Shown here: piece after piece, positions 25,844 to 35,476 of the stretch
Layout: each line of letters opens with the position of its first letter
Position numbering within the stretch: the first letter of the stretch is position 1
Source: Ilyomonas limi
GTDB lineage: Bacteria; Bacteroidota; Bacteroidia; Chitinophagales; Chitinophagaceae
NCBI RefSeq assembly: GCF_005233845.1
Contig: NZ_SZQL01000004.1
Location: 247,196 to 311,195, forward strand
DNA: 64,000 nt
Reading direction: 5' to 3'
Made by a program: the position numbers and the translations under genes
The notes under the pieces: generated by a model
What the model saw: only the letters and a program-made list of their open reading frames with translations
The model's database searches: none
Told to the model about the DNA's origin: nothing

Positions 25844-26602
25844 TTATTGATTATCGGTTGTATTTTTTCCAAAGCTTACCATAATGCCCAGGTTAGCACT
25901 GTAAGTATTGTTATATCTCGGTACCTGGTTTATCATATAATTCTTTTGCATATCGGTAATAGATTGCCTCATCCTGCCTTCGGCAAATACACTGTATCTA
26001 TCAGTAATGGCATAACTGACGCCGGCGCCGGCTATCCAGCCCGCTTCTATGCGGTTGTCGCGGCGTGTATCAAACGTATATTTTTCGTTGTAGTTGTAAG
26101 GCGTGGAATAATAATACACCGTATTGGTAGCCGTTACGCTGTCTATCGGGTTAAGCACATTGGGCATCCTGCCTTTTACATTGCCGGAAAGCCAGTAACC
26201 GCCAAAAGCACCAAGGTTAAAAAAGCCCTGCAGTTTTTTGCCACCAAACATAAAATGCGCCATAATTGGCAGTTCTGCATACGAGTTGGTGCTTATCTGG
26301 TAAGTGCCTGTATAAAAAGAAGAACGCTGCTGCACATAGTTTTTTTGGATGTAAGTAGGATCAAGCGCGATGGCAAACCAATTGGAAATTTTATACTGCA
26401 CGGGTATGCCAATGTTGAATCCATTGGCCGGTGTATAGTTGGTAAAATCGCGGTTGGCGTTGTTGGTTTGCAGGTAGTTGCGGGTGTAGCCGCCCTCAAG
26501 CCCGATGGAGAACTGCGCAAAAGAGGAGAGGCTGCAGCCTACGCAAAGCAGGAAAATAACTGTTGCCATTGGCAGCCAATTACCAGCAGGTTGTTGTTTC
26601 AT
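25844..26602 (-). CDS. Outer-membrane beta-barrel protein
   Basis: The 252-residue product has the signal peptide NWLPMATVIFLLCVGCSLSS followed by FAQ, then alternating amphipathic strands (FSIGLEGGYTRNY, GFNIGIPVQYKISNWFAIAL) and an aromatic penultimate strand (YSANLGIMVSFGK). This is the outer-membrane beta-barrel (PorT/OMP_b-brl_2) style common in Bacteroidota. Its role is unknown. Start alternatives exist in the first codons. It is the first gene of a pair with the S41 peptidase. Confidence 0.8.
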   Translation of the reverse strand: MKQQPAGNWLPMATVIFLLCVGCSLSSFAQFSIGLEGGYTRNYLQTNNANRDFTNYTPANGFNIGIPVQYKISNWFAIALDPTYIQKNYVQQRSSFYTGTYQISTNSYAELPIMAHFMFGGKKLQGFFNLGAFGGYWLSGNVKGRMPNVLNPIDSVTATNTVYYYSTPYNYNEKYTFDTRRDNRIEAGWIAGAGVSYAITDRYSVFAEGRMRQSITDMQKNYMINQVPRYNNTYSANLGIMVSFGKNTTDNQ

Positions 26603-26962
26603 AAGCTAATATTTGTAAAAGAGTGCAAATTAGGTGATGTACCAATAATTCTTTCAAACTTAAATAAGAACAGCTTATTAACGCATAAATACACCAATTT
26701 ATGTTTTAGGTAGCAGATAATAGACCAATCGGCCGTTTTTACAGAAGTTATACGAATAATTTAAGCGAACAGGGAAGGAGCGTGGATATGTACGATGTGA
26801 GAGGTACGGTGTTCGATCTCCATAGGGCTATAAAAGTTAGAGTAAGGATGCTGCTTTTATTTAAAATCTTTTCAGTTGCTGAAACCAATCTGTTACTAAC
26901 CTCGTATATAATTAGCAACAGTTTGTTCTGTTGTAAAACTTCTTTTTGTGGGGAAAAGAAGT
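26603..26962. other. Intergenic region with degenerate heptamers
   Basis: No gene is seen. At 26786-26818 the run ATGTACGATGTGAGAGGTAC then GGTGTTCGATC looks like decayed copies of the ACGATGT unit perfect at 23060-23183. Confidence 0.4.
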
Positions 26963-26994
26963 AAAACCCTGTAAGTGTGGGCTTACAGGGTTTT
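26963..26994 (-). terminator. Terminator of the alpha-galactosidase gene
   Basis: Arms AAAACCCTGTAAG and CTTACAGGGTTTT form a perfect 13-base-pair stem with a six-base loop, about 90 bases past the GH36 stop codon. A and T runs end the stem. Confidence 0.85.
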
Positions 26995-27086
26995 CTATTA
27001 TGCGCCTTTCAATTAAGTGGCAGGATATACAAATGCCTGGTTTGCAGCTTGCGGCTTATACAACCCCTTTAAAAATAATATTACCA

Positions 27087-29312
27087 TTATTTCTCTTCTG
27101 CAATCTCCAACACTACACTGGCGCGACGCTGGCTTATACCGGGGTTGAAGCCCACCGTCATTAAAAAATCGCCGGAGTACGTGCGCGAGGCATCTATGGA
27201 AGATTTTGTATCAGGGTATAAATTAATTTCTCTGATATGATAACGCCTGGTTGCATCCAGTCCTTTCAACTTTACCGGCAAAGGCGTGCTGGTTTGCCCA
27301 AAGCGGCTCGATACCAGATAGGTAAACATCACCGCCTTGCTTTTTACAGAGTCCACAAACATTAGCGAAGCAATGTTATTTTCCCTTGGGTTTACCAGCC
27401 GGTACAAATCGCCATGCCATACCACGTCTTTGATGCTATCGTATGTGGCAACAGCCTGCTTGCTAAACTGCCAGTCTTTGCTTTCCAGTTTACTTACATC
27501 TACATCATAGCCCAGTTTGCCCATCATCGCTACATCGGTTCTGTATTTAATGGGCAGATGGCTCCAGTTTGTTACGTGGTTGCAGCTTGCTATAGCCGGA
27601 TAAAAATAGGAGTTCTCCCATTGTATAAAAATTCGTTCCAGCGGGTCGGTGTTATCACTGGGCCAGTATTCGGTAAAGTATTGTAAAGCACCATAGTCCA
27701 CTCTTCCGCCACCACCACTGCACAGCATTACCGGCACCTGGGGATATTTATCACGAAACCTTTTCATCACATTATACAAGCCTTTTACATACGCTACATA
27801 CAATTGCGATTGCGGCAAACCCTGCTTTTGCAAATAAGCCGAATGCGCATTGTAAATAACTGCATTGCAGTCCCACTTAAGGTAAGCCAAACCAGGGTTT
27901 TTAATAAATAAAGAATCTAAAATGCGGAACACAAAGTTTTGTACTTCAGGATTGGAAAGGTCAAGCACCAACTGATTTCTGAAATAAATTTCGGGGCGTT
28001 GTGGTTGCCGTATCACCCAATCAATATGTTTCTCATACAATTCACTTTTAGGGTTTACCATTTCGGGCTCTACCCAAATGCCAAATTTTACGCCTGCCGC
28101 TGCTGCTTCTTTCACCAAATAACCAATGCCATGCGGCAGTTTTTGTACATTTTCCTGCCAGTCGCCCAGCCCGGCAGTATCGGCATTGCGCGGGTGTTTG
28201 TTGCCAAACCAGCCATCATCCAGCAAAAACAAATCAACCCCCAATTCTTTCGCACCTTTAAACAGGGAAACCAGTTTGTTTTCATCAAAATCAAAATAGG
28301 TAGATTCCCAGTTGTTGAGCAACGTAAGCCGCGAGCCTTCGCCATTTACAATGCGATAACGTGTAGCCCAGCGGTGCAGGTTACGGCTCGCTTCGCCCTT
28401 ACCATGCTGCGAATAAGTATAAATAAAAGAGGGTGTTTGAAACTCCTGCCCCGCAGCCAGCAGGTATTCCGAAGCATACGGATTAATACCTGCAATCAAT
28501 CGAAGATTGTTGTATGAATCTACTTCACAGTCAATTTTAAAATTGCCTGACCATGCCAGTTGTCCCAGCAGCACTTTACCTTCATCCTCTCCGGCAGGCT
28601 TATCAAAAGAGATCATAAAAGAAGGCGGCTCAAACAAATTGGTACGGGTGCCCAGCTTGCTATCAATAGTTTTAATGCCATGTGTTAACTGTTCTTCTTC
28701 GGGGTTCATTTCGTGTGCCCAGGCACCATGATAATGGGTGAGGTAATAGTTGCCTGCTACAAAATACAAATTAGCCGAAGCATATTTTTCCAGTTTAACT
28801 GGTTTCTTTTCATTGTTCTTAATTACACTCCACTGTTCTATTACATTTTCTTTGTTCCATGCCTTGTAAAACAAGGTAACCTCTGTGGCATATACCGGGT
28901 CTTTTAATACAACAGCAGTAAGCGACGTATTATCATCTATTTGTTGAGTATTGCTTGATACATATTTCAACTCCAGCGACATATTACCATCTGCATGGGT
29001 TATGGCTATTGCCGGCTCAGACAGGTTGAATGTACCGGCAGGTGTATAAGCATTGTTGTACATACCCGCATTATTATCAAACAGATTATATTGGCTGGCA
29101 ACTGCTCCATACTCCTGCTGGTCAGCAAGCCGCTGACCAAAATGAACAATATTCAGCCGGTTGTCCTCATCGGTTTGCAGCACGAGTGCATTGTTGTTGG
29201 TTGTTATCGCAATCGTTTTTTGTGCTTGTGCCAGGGTGGTGTTGAGAATGGTGAAAAGAAGAATAGAAATTGTTACTACTTTCATTCGCATACTATTGGT
29301 GGTTTGGTGCAT
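27087..29312 (-). CDS. Alpha-galactosidase, GH36 (exported)
   Basis: The 741-residue product has a signal peptide ending near TLAQAQ. Start codons at 29312 and seven or nine codons later (MRMKVVTISILLF) are all possible. The N-terminal beta-supersandwich precedes the (beta/alpha)8 catalytic barrel. LFLLDDGWFGNKHPRNAD, IWVEPEMVNPKSELY, the nucleophile Asp in YLKWDCN and the acid/base Asp in PSDNTDPLERIFIQ are the GH36 blocks. It likely releases galactose from alpha-galactosides in the periplasm. It is transcribed alone. Confidence 0.94.
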   Translation of the reverse strand: MHQTTNSMRMKVVTISILLFTILNTTLAQAQKTIAITTNNNALVLQTDEDNRLNIVHFGQRLADQQEYGAVASQYNLFDNNAGMYNNAYTPAGTFNLSEPAIAITHADGNMSLELKYVSSNTQQIDDNTSLTAVVLKDPVYATEVTLFYKAWNKENVIEQWSVIKNNEKKPVKLEKYASANLYFVAGNYYLTHYHGAWAHEMNPEEEQLTHGIKTIDSKLGTRTNLFEPPSFMISFDKPAGEDEGKVLLGQLAWSGNFKIDCEVDSYNNLRLIAGINPYASEYLLAAGQEFQTPSFIYTYSQHGKGEASRNLHRWATRYRIVNGEGSRLTLLNNWESTYFDFDENKLVSLFKGAKELGVDLFLLDDGWFGNKHPRNADTAGLGDWQENVQKLPHGIGYLVKEAAAAGVKFGIWVEPEMVNPKSELYEKHIDWVIRQPQRPEIYFRNQLVLDLSNPEVQNFVFRILDSLFIKNPGLAYLKWDCNAVIYNAHSAYLQKQGLPQSQLYVAYVKGLYNVMKRFRDKYPQVPVMLCSGGGGRVDYGALQYFTEYWPSDNTDPLERIFIQWENSYFYPAIASCNHVTNWSHLPIKYRTDVAMMGKLGYDVDVSKLESKDWQFSKQAVATYDSIKDVVWHGDLYRLVNPRENNIASLMFVDSVKSKAVMFTYLVSSRFGQTSTPLPVKLKGLDATRRYHIREINLYPDTKSSIDASRTYSGDFLMTVGFNPGISQRRASVVLEIAEEK

Positions 29313-29766
29313 GTGTTTGTTATTGGTGTTTTATGTAAAAAGAAATGGCTTGCTCGTTTTTAATAAATTGTATTGCTCTATGCAAGCTGCAGCAATCGTA
29401 AAGTGTTTTGTACAGATGCATATCGGGCAATAAAGATAATTCAGCAGCGTACATGTAGCGTGTTTTACAAAACAAAACAGTAAGGCCATTGTTTGCCTAT
29501 CTGGTTGTAAGAGGAAGGGGAGGAGAGATTGTTTAAAAAAGAATGTTGCATCAGCCGTTCTTTGCTCCATAGCAGAAAACCAGAAATGACTTCTGAATTG
29601 TATGATATACTTCGTAGAAGTCACGGGGTGCTAATATTTTACTAAACAGATGCGCTTGCCCAATCATCAAAAAATATTATGTATCTATTGAAAAACAGCA
29701 TTGCGCTACTCAAATGGGCTTCCTGCTTATTTTTGTCCGAACCTACAAACAAATACATCGTACACC
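29313..29766. other. Divergent intergenic region, no gene seen
   Basis: This spacer lies between the GH36 and GDPD genes and should contain both promoters. I see no clear repeat, hairpin or consensus box. Confidence 0.4.
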
Positions 29767-30576
29767 ATGAAAAAATTGCCTGTTTTTATGCTCCTTTCCT
29801 TACTCGCTTCCTGTGCCACACCAAAAAAGAGTATTATAAATCCGGAGTTTTCTCCCAATCCTGTAGTAGCGCATCGCGGTGCGTTTAAGCACAATAGTTT
29901 TCCCGAAAACTCCATTGCCTCTTTGAAAGAAGCCATCCGGCTGCAATGTACAGGATCGGAGTTTGATGTATGGATGACCGCCGATGACTCTTTGGTCATT
30001 CACCACGATCCCGATTATAATCATTTAACTATCGAAACCACGAATTACAATCAATTGGTTGCGGTGCCGCTCAGTAATGGCGAGCCATTGCCTACCCTTC
30101 GCCGGTATTTGAAAGCGGGATTAGAAAATAACAAACATACAAGGCTGGTGCTCGAAATTAAACCCTCCCGCATCAGTGGAGAAAGAGGCAAACGGGTGGC
30201 AGAAAAAGTAGTAAAAATGGTACACCAACTGGGGGCAGCACCCATGGTGGTGTATATCAGTTTTGATTACGATATTATGAAGAAGGTAGAAGAGCTGGAT
30301 AAAAGCGCTGTTACGCAATATCTGAATGGCGATAAGTCGCCTGAGCAGGTGAAGGCAGATGGGATTGACGGGATTGATTATCATTTGTCCGTTTTCAGAA
30401 AGCAGCCGGAATGGATACAAAGTGCCAAACAGAACAACATTGTGCTGAATGCGTGGACTGTAAATGAAAAGGAGGATATGCAGTGGCTGCTGGATAATGG
30501 ATTTAATTTTATTACTACCAATGAGCCTGAATTGCTGATGGAAGTGGCAGCATCACAGGCTGCTTTGAAGAAATAA
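29767..30576 (+). CDS. Glycerophosphodiester phosphodiesterase lipoprotein
   Basis: It hydrolyses glycerophosphodiesters to glycerol 3-phosphate and an alcohol. Starting at ATG 29767 gives MKKLPVFMLLSLLASCATPK, a lipoprotein signal with lipobox LLASC. The earlier in-frame ATG at 29701 would bury this signal. GDPD blocks are VVAHRGAFKHNSFPENSIAS (His-Arg and Glu), CTGSEFDVWMTADD (Glu/Asp metal ligands), LVIHHDPD, and the C-terminal LNAWTVNEKEDMQWLLDNG. It is exported and probably scavenges phospholipid head groups. Confidence 0.93.
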   Translation: MKKLPVFMLLSLLASCATPKKSIINPEFSPNPVVAHRGAFKHNSFPENSIASLKEAIRLQCTGSEFDVWMTADDSLVIHHDPDYNHLTIETTNYNQLVAVPLSNGEPLPTLRRYLKAGLENNKHTRLVLEIKPSRISGERGKRVAEKVVKMVHQLGAAPMVVYISFDYDIMKKVEELDKSAVTQYLNGDKSPEQVKADGIDGIDYHLSVFRKQPEWIQSAKQNNIVLNAWTVNEKEDMQWLLDNGFNFITTNEPELLMEVAASQAALKK

Positions 30577-30592
30577 TTTTCTTCCAAAAAGT

Positions 30593-30632
30593 AAAACATC
30601 CGGCAACCAAAACAGTTTACCGGATGTTTTTA
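30593..30632. terminator. Terminator between GDPD and korB
   Basis: Arms AAAACATCCGG and CCGGATGTTTT form a perfect 11-base-pair stem between convergent genes, followed by T residues on the forward strand. Confidence 0.85.
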
Positions 30633-30649
30633 TTGGTAAATGATAAACC

Positions 30650-31705
30650 TTATGCAATTTCCCAAATTTCCTTACCTCTCAGCAATTTATCAAGATCCCC
30701 TTTGCCTTTGGTAGCAATGGTTTCTTCTATCTGCAGGCGCATAATATCTTCGTAGCAGGCGCGTTCGGTTTCGTAAAATACCCCAAACGGGCGCGGAAAA
30801 TGACCTTCCACGCGAGGGTCGTCAAACATGCGGATGAGCAGTTGGGCTTTGTAAAAATCATGCTCATCATGTATCCATAAATCATCTACACTCGCTTCTT
30901 CACCAATGGTTACTACTACCGGCTTCAGTCCATCCAGTTTGATGCCTTTTTGTTGCCTAGTACCAAATACCAATGGTTTGCCATGTTCCAGGAATAATGT
31001 TTCTTGGGGCTTGGTACTTTTTTCGGTAAAAATCTCAAAAGCACCATCGTTAAAGATGTTGCAGTTTTGATAGATTTCTAAAAAGGAAGCACCTTTATGT
31101 GCATGGCTGCGCAGCAACATGCTTTGCAGGTGCTTAGGGTCACGGTCCATGCTGCGGGCAATGAAAGTAGCATCGGCACCCATAGCCAAAGCCAGTGGGT
31201 TGAACGGATGGTCAATGCTGCCGTACGGTGTACTTTTTGTTACCTTTTGCGTTTCGGATGTAGGTGAATATTGTCCTTTGGTCAAGCCATAAATCTGATT
31301 GTTAAACAGCATAATATTCACATCAAAGTTGCGGCGCAGGAGGTGGATGGTGTGATTGCCGCCAATGCTCAGCGAGTCACCATCACCGGTTACAATCCAA
31401 ATGCTCAACTCAGGACGCGTGGCTTTTAAACCGCTGGCAATTGCCGTTGCACGCCCGTGAATGGAGTGCATGCCATACGTATTCATGTAATACGGAAAAC
31501 GGCTGCTACAACCTATTCCGCTGATAATCACAATATCTTCTTTTGGAATGCCCAGTGTAGGCATTACCTTTTGTATCTGTGCCAATATGGAATAATCGCC
31601 ACAGCCGGGGCACCAGCGTACTTCCTGGTCGGTGGCAAAATCTTTTGCTGTAAGCGCAACGGCAGGCTTTTGCTTTGCCTCCGGTACTGTTGCTACATCA
31701 CTCAT
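30650..31705 (-). CDS. korB: 2-oxoacid:ferredoxin oxidoreductase, beta subunit (2-oxoglutarate type)
   Basis: The beta subunit binds thiamine pyrophosphate for CoA-dependent oxidative decarboxylation of 2-oxoglutarate or a similar 2-oxoacid, passing electrons to ferredoxin. The 351-residue product has VRWCPGCGDYSILAQIQ, IGCSSRFPYYMNTYGMHSIH and the TPP motif VTGDGDSLSIGGNH followed by NNQIYGLTKGQ. The alpha subunit, usually encoded directly upstream, is absent: the 381 bases upstream are non-coding and the next gene is a response regulator. Confidence 0.93.
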   Translation of the reverse strand: MSDVATVPEAKQKPAVALTAKDFATDQEVRWCPGCGDYSILAQIQKVMPTLGIPKEDIVIISGIGCSSRFPYYMNTYGMHSIHGRATAIASGLKATRPELSIWIVTGDGDSLSIGGNHTIHLLRRNFDVNIMLFNNQIYGLTKGQYSPTSETQKVTKSTPYGSIDHPFNPLALAMGADATFIARSMDRDPKHLQSMLLRSHAHKGASFLEIYQNCNIFNDGAFEIFTEKSTKPQETLFLEHGKPLVFGTRQQKGIKLDGLKPVVVTIGEEASVDDLWIHDEHDFYKAQLLIRMFDDPRVEGHFPRPFGVFYETERACYEDIMRLQIEETIATKGKGDLDKLLRGKEIWEIA

Positions 31706-32086
31706 CTGTCTTATAAAATTTCGGGTGCAAAGGTACGAAAGGGCAAGGTTCTATCATTTACGTTTTACGTTATAAGTTTTACAAGATTAGTAAAATGCAC
31801 CAGCGCTTACAGAATTTAGAATGCTCCTGATATTAAAGGTTGCAGTAAAAAACATAGAGACCTGTGAGTTACAAGTAAGTCACTTTTGATAAAACTTTGA
31901 TTTATAGTTAAGCTCAAATGCAGCGCCCCGTAAATGGCGAGATAACAATGCTAAAGAAGGATTGTAGAATTAAACCGGATAAAACAGATAAATTATTGAA
32001 TGTGGTTCTTTACTAAAGCAACAAGCCGCAACGTTTTACTGCTGTGGCTTTGTTAATAATGGTAAATAAAAAATATATGTTAATGC
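31706..32086. other. Intergenic region upstream of korB, no gene seen
   Basis: About 31757-31790 carries ATTTACGTTTTACGTTATAA, a small low-complexity tract. No frame resembling a korA remnant is found. Confidence 0.4.
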
Positions 32087-32482
32087 TTACACGGTACCTG
32101 CTTCTGTCCTTTTATCCATCAGTCTTTCTATTACTCTTTCCAACTCTTCCAGGTCGAAGGGTTTGGCAAGAAAAGCATCGGCACCGGCTTCCTGCGCCAG
32201 TGTTTTAATATCGTTGTTGGCAGAAAAATAAACAATGGGTATGTGTTGCAGTGCTTCATCGCTTTTAATGGTGCGCGAAGCCACAATACCGCCAGAATCA
32301 GGAATCCAGTTGTCCATTAGTATAACATCGGGTCCTATTTCCTTTACCATGTCAATAATATTGTTGCAGTGGGTACGGGTATGCACTTCGCAACCTTGTT
32401 TTTCAAAGATGTAGCTGCAGATAAAAAGAATATCTGTATCATCATCGCAAATAAGCACTCTCTTTTTCATATTATTATCCAA
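32087..32482 (-). CDS. Single-domain response regulator
   Basis: The 131-residue CheY-like receiver has the acidic pocket KRVLICDDDTD, phospho-acceptor Asp57 in VILMDNWIP, the conserved Ser/Thr region IPIVYFSANND and the lysine of AFLAKPFDLEELE. There is no output domain, so it acts by protein contact. A start at codon 5 (MKKRVLICDDD) is also possible. No kinase is adjacent; the closest is the multi-PAS kinase at 35477-38188. Confidence 0.92.
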   Translation of the reverse strand: MDNNMKKRVLICDDDTDILFICSYIFEKQGCEVHTRTHCNNIIDMVKEIGPDVILMDNWIPDSGGIVASRTIKSDEALQHIPIVYFSANNDIKTLAQEAGADAFLAKPFDLEELERVIERLMDKRTEAGTV

Positions 32483-32569
32483 AATACTTTCAGTGAGTTT
32501 TAAGTGTATGCAGCGGACAAAGTGTAAAGATACGCACTCTGTTTATTTATTTAATACTTAATGTGAGTG

Positions 32570-33766
32570 TTATTGCAATGGCAGTGCGCTTTTTAGCGTA
32601 GCACCCAGCCACGCCATAATGCCGGCGCCGGTAGGTATGGCCGATTCATCAATATTAAAGTAAGGTGTATGCACATTATGCACAATGCCCTGCGCTTCGT
32701 TGCGCACGCCCAGTCTGAAAAAACAACCCGGCACCTGCTGCGTATAATAGCCAAAATCTTCGGCACCCATGCGCACTTCTGTTTCTTCCACATTTTCATC
32801 GCCCATGTATTCAGCAGCCAGTTGCCAGGCTTCGTCGGTGAGCAGCGGATCGTTGTCCACCGTTGGATAACCCACATCTATATGCACGTCCACTTCGGCG
32901 CCCATGGCCTCTACCAACCCTTTGGTTTGTTTTTTTATCAGTTCGTGCGCTTTAAAACGCCAGGCTTCATCCATCGCCCTGAAAGTGCCCATCAGTTTCA
33001 CTTCGCTCGGAATAACATTGGTGGTGTGTCCGCCCTGGATAGAACAGATAGACAGTACCGAAGGTGACAATGGGTTGTTGTTGCGGCTGATAATCTGCTG
33101 CAGGCTTACAATTAACTGTGAGGCTATCAAAATGGTATCGGCTGTAAGATGCGGCGCGGCTGCATGGCCGCCTTTGCTTTTAATAGTAATATACAATTCA
33201 TCGGCACTTGCCATTACCCTGCCTTTTCTAAAGCTCAATTTGCCGGCAGGCAAACCTGGATGTACATGCATGCCCACAATGCCTTGCGGCACCGGGTTGG
33301 TAAGCACGCCTTCTTTTATCATAATACTTGCGCCGCCGGGGTTGCGCTCTTCGCCAGGCTGAAAAATAAGTTTTATGGTGCCCTGCAAATCTTGCCTGAT
33401 GGTTTGTAAAATTCTGGCGGCACCCAGCAGGCAGGTGGTGTGTACATCGTGCCCGCACGCATGCATAACGCCTGCATTAAGCGATTTATATGATACTTCA
33501 TTTTGCTCCTGAATAGGCAGTGCATCCATATCGGCACGCAAGGCTATGGTGCGGCTTTCGGGCGCTTTGCCTTGTATGATGGCTACTACGCCGGTTTGCG
33601 CCATAGTAGTAAAAGATATGTTCCAGCTTTGCAGCTTTGCCTGTACAAAAGCACTGGTTTGGTATTCCTGATAGCTCAACTCGGGGTGGGCGTGCAGGTG
33701 ATGGCGAATGGAAAGGCATTCATCAGCGTATTGCTGTGCAAGTGCCTGTATTTTTTCTTTCAGCAT
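32570..33766 (-). CDS. M20 family metallopeptidase/amidohydrolase
   Basis: It is a cytoplasmic zinc amidohydrolase of the N-acyl-amino-acid / IAA-amino-acid hydrolase group (398 residues). Metal-site blocks are ALRADMDALPIQEQNEVSYK, MHACGHDVHTTCLLGAARIL, FQPGEERNPGGASIMIKEGV, GIVGMHVHP and the C-terminal VRMGAEDFGYYTQQVPGCFF. The lid domain (about 185-300) contains KGGHAAAPH. The exact substrate is not predictable. It may be cotranscribed with the downstream response regulator. Confidence 0.92.
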   Translation of the reverse strand: MLKEKIQALAQQYADECLSIRHHLHAHPELSYQEYQTSAFVQAKLQSWNISFTTMAQTGVVAIIQGKAPESRTIALRADMDALPIQEQNEVSYKSLNAGVMHACGHDVHTTCLLGAARILQTIRQDLQGTIKLIFQPGEERNPGGASIMIKEGVLTNPVPQGIVGMHVHPGLPAGKLSFRKGRVMASADELYITIKSKGGHAAAPHLTADTILIASQLIVSLQQIISRNNNPLSPSVLSICSIQGGHTTNVIPSEVKLMGTFRAMDEAWRFKAHELIKKQTKGLVEAMGAEVDVHIDVGYPTVDNDPLLTDEAWQLAAEYMGDENVEETEVRMGAEDFGYYTQQVPGCFFRLGVRNEAQGIVHNVHTPYFNIDESAIPTGAGIMAWLGATLKSALPLQ

Positions 33767-33860
33767 ATTGCTGTTGTAATAAATAATAGAGCGTAAATAT
33801 TTTACTGATGCGTATTAAACAGATTGTATGGCAATCCTCTTATGCAGATTTTTCTGATGC

Positions 33861-34289
33861 TTATTGGGCATCTGTTTCCTCTTCCCTGGGTGGCTTATAT
33901 TCCACCTCGTCATTTACAACGTAAATACCCTGTGGATAAATAGCTGCTAAAATGTTTTTGTAACGTAAGGCATCTTCTTTATCTGTAAAGTTGCCAAAAC
34001 GAATTTTGAAATAAGGTGCCTGAAATAAAACATACGATTTTTGTTCGGGAAAGCGCTGTAACAGTTCTGCTTTCATCTTGTAAGCCTGATCGCGGCTCCG
34101 GGTATTCAATACCTGAAGGCGATAACCACGGTACAGCCCATTGCTGGTAAACTTAGATGCAAATTTATTGAGGCTCGCCTGCTTGGCATTAAGCATATCC
34201 AGCCTGCTGTCTTTACGCACCACAATGCTGTCCTGCGAAAATGCACACACGGTATATAAACAAAAAATACAACTGATAATTGCTTTCAT
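33861..34289 (-). CDS. Exported SPOR domain-containing protein
   Basis: With the start at 34289 the product has 142 residues and a signal peptide MKAIISCIFCLYTVCAFSQ. The frame can be extended upstream by eight residues (MPKRKVDL), which would disturb the signal. The C-terminal half has SPOR-type sequence: YRGYRLQVLNTRSRDQAYKM, YVLFQAPYFKIRFGNFTDKE, DALRYKNILAAIYPQGIYVV. SPOR domains bind denuded glycan strands at septa. The short size suggests a single-domain peptidoglycan-binding protein. Confidence 0.82.
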   Translation of the reverse strand: MKAIISCIFCLYTVCAFSQDSIVVRKDSRLDMLNAKQASLNKFASKFTSNGLYRGYRLQVLNTRSRDQAYKMKAELLQRFPEQKSYVLFQAPYFKIRFGNFTDKEDALRYKNILAAIYPQGIYVVNDEVEYKPPREEETDAQ

Positions 34290-34516
34290 TAAGTCAACCT
34301 TTCTTTTTGGCAAAGTTAGAGTGCAATAATGGAATGAAAGTTTAATTTGGTTTTAATCACTGCGGCGAACAGGAGTGAATGGAGATTGCGCGGAGATTTA
34401 TTTGGTTTTATTTACCGGAAAGACAAAAGGTAAGCGGTACATACACATTCTGCAATGTTTAAGTCCTCCGTATAAACCCAGTGCTTTTATTGCTCTGCGA
34501 TAAAAACAGTCTAATT
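34290..34516. other. Intergenic spacer
   Basis: At 34366-34392 (GGAGTGAATGGAGATTGCGC) there is a decayed arm similar to the accgcaaag/cggagattcac repeat class seen at 11895-12022. No gene is seen. Confidence 0.3.
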
Positions 34517-35188
34517 TTAATATCCTTCATTTTCTGCCGGTGCGCCTTTTACAATAGCTACGCTGGCGCTGCAACCGAGGCGTGTAGCACCAGCTTCTAT
34601 CAATTGTTTGGCAAATTCATACGTGCGTATGCCGCCGGAAGCTTTAATTTGCACCTCTGGAGGCAGGTTTGCGCGCATTTGCTGTACAGCTGCCAGTGTG
34701 GCGCCTGTTTCGGCATAGCCGGTAGAGGTTTTTAAATAATCTATGCCCGCAGCGTCATACAACTCGCAACATTTGGCAATCTCCTCGGTAGTCAATACGC
34801 CGCTTTCAATAATAATTTTTACCACTTTATCCTGCTGTTTGGCTATGGGCATAATATGGTTTATTTCGTTGGCTAAATATTCCCAGTCGTTATTCTTCAA
34901 TGCAATCAGATTGATAACAACATCCAGTTCATCGGCTCCATCCACAATGGCGAGCAGTATCTCCGCAAGCTTGGCCTCCACAGCAGAATAGCCAAACGGG
35001 AAACCAATTACCGTAGCTACGCGTACCAACGTACCAGCGGTAAGTTCTTTAGCTTTTTTTATAAAAGGCGGCGGCACACATACGGCTGCAAAGCTATATT
35101 GTATGGCTTCGCTGCACAGTTTTTCTATGTCGGCACTGGTAGTAGTAGGTTTTAATATCGTATGATCTATATATTGATTGAGTTGCAT
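34517..35188 (-). CDS. deoC: Deoxyribose-phosphate aldolase
   Basis: It splits 2-deoxyribose 5-phosphate into glyceraldehyde 3-phosphate and acetaldehyde in deoxynucleoside salvage. The 223-residue class I aldolase has IDHTILKPTTT at the N-terminus, VATVIGFPFGYS, LDVVINLIALKN, VVKIIIESGVLT, the Schiff-base lysine in GIDYLKTSTGYAETGAT, and VQIKASGGIRTYEFA. No other deo genes are adjacent. Confidence 0.95.
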   Translation of the reverse strand: MQLNQYIDHTILKPTTTSADIEKLCSEAIQYSFAAVCVPPPFIKKAKELTAGTLVRVATVIGFPFGYSAVEAKLAEILLAIVDGADELDVVINLIALKNNDWEYLANEINHIMPIAKQQDKVVKIIIESGVLTTEEIAKCCELYDAAGIDYLKTSTGYAETGATLAAVQQMRANLPPEVQIKASGGIRTYEFAKQLIEAGATRLGCSASVAIVKGAPAENEGY

Positions 35189-35476
35189 AGGAAAACGGTA
35201 TTATTCACTGATTTGATAATAATGTTTTTACACTAAAAGGAATGCAGGCTGGCAATGTACAGCATAAATTGGAATCTGAAATCTGTCTTGTCAAGGACAG
35301 GAGGCAGCCCGCATCTTCAGTTTGTTACTATTGCAGGGATTTTTCCTGTTGATTGAAATGCCGGTACAAAGCGGCTTATTGCATTGAAATGATAAACAGT
35401 AACGGAGCAGTATTGCATTTTAGCTTAAATAACATTTAGCAGCCTGTATGTACAATTATCGTTTGAAAGGAAATGC

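Noticed and set aside
25808..26713. 301-codon forward frame
   Set aside because: Antisense to the outer-membrane barrel gene, which has a signal peptide and regular beta strands; the forward frame does not.
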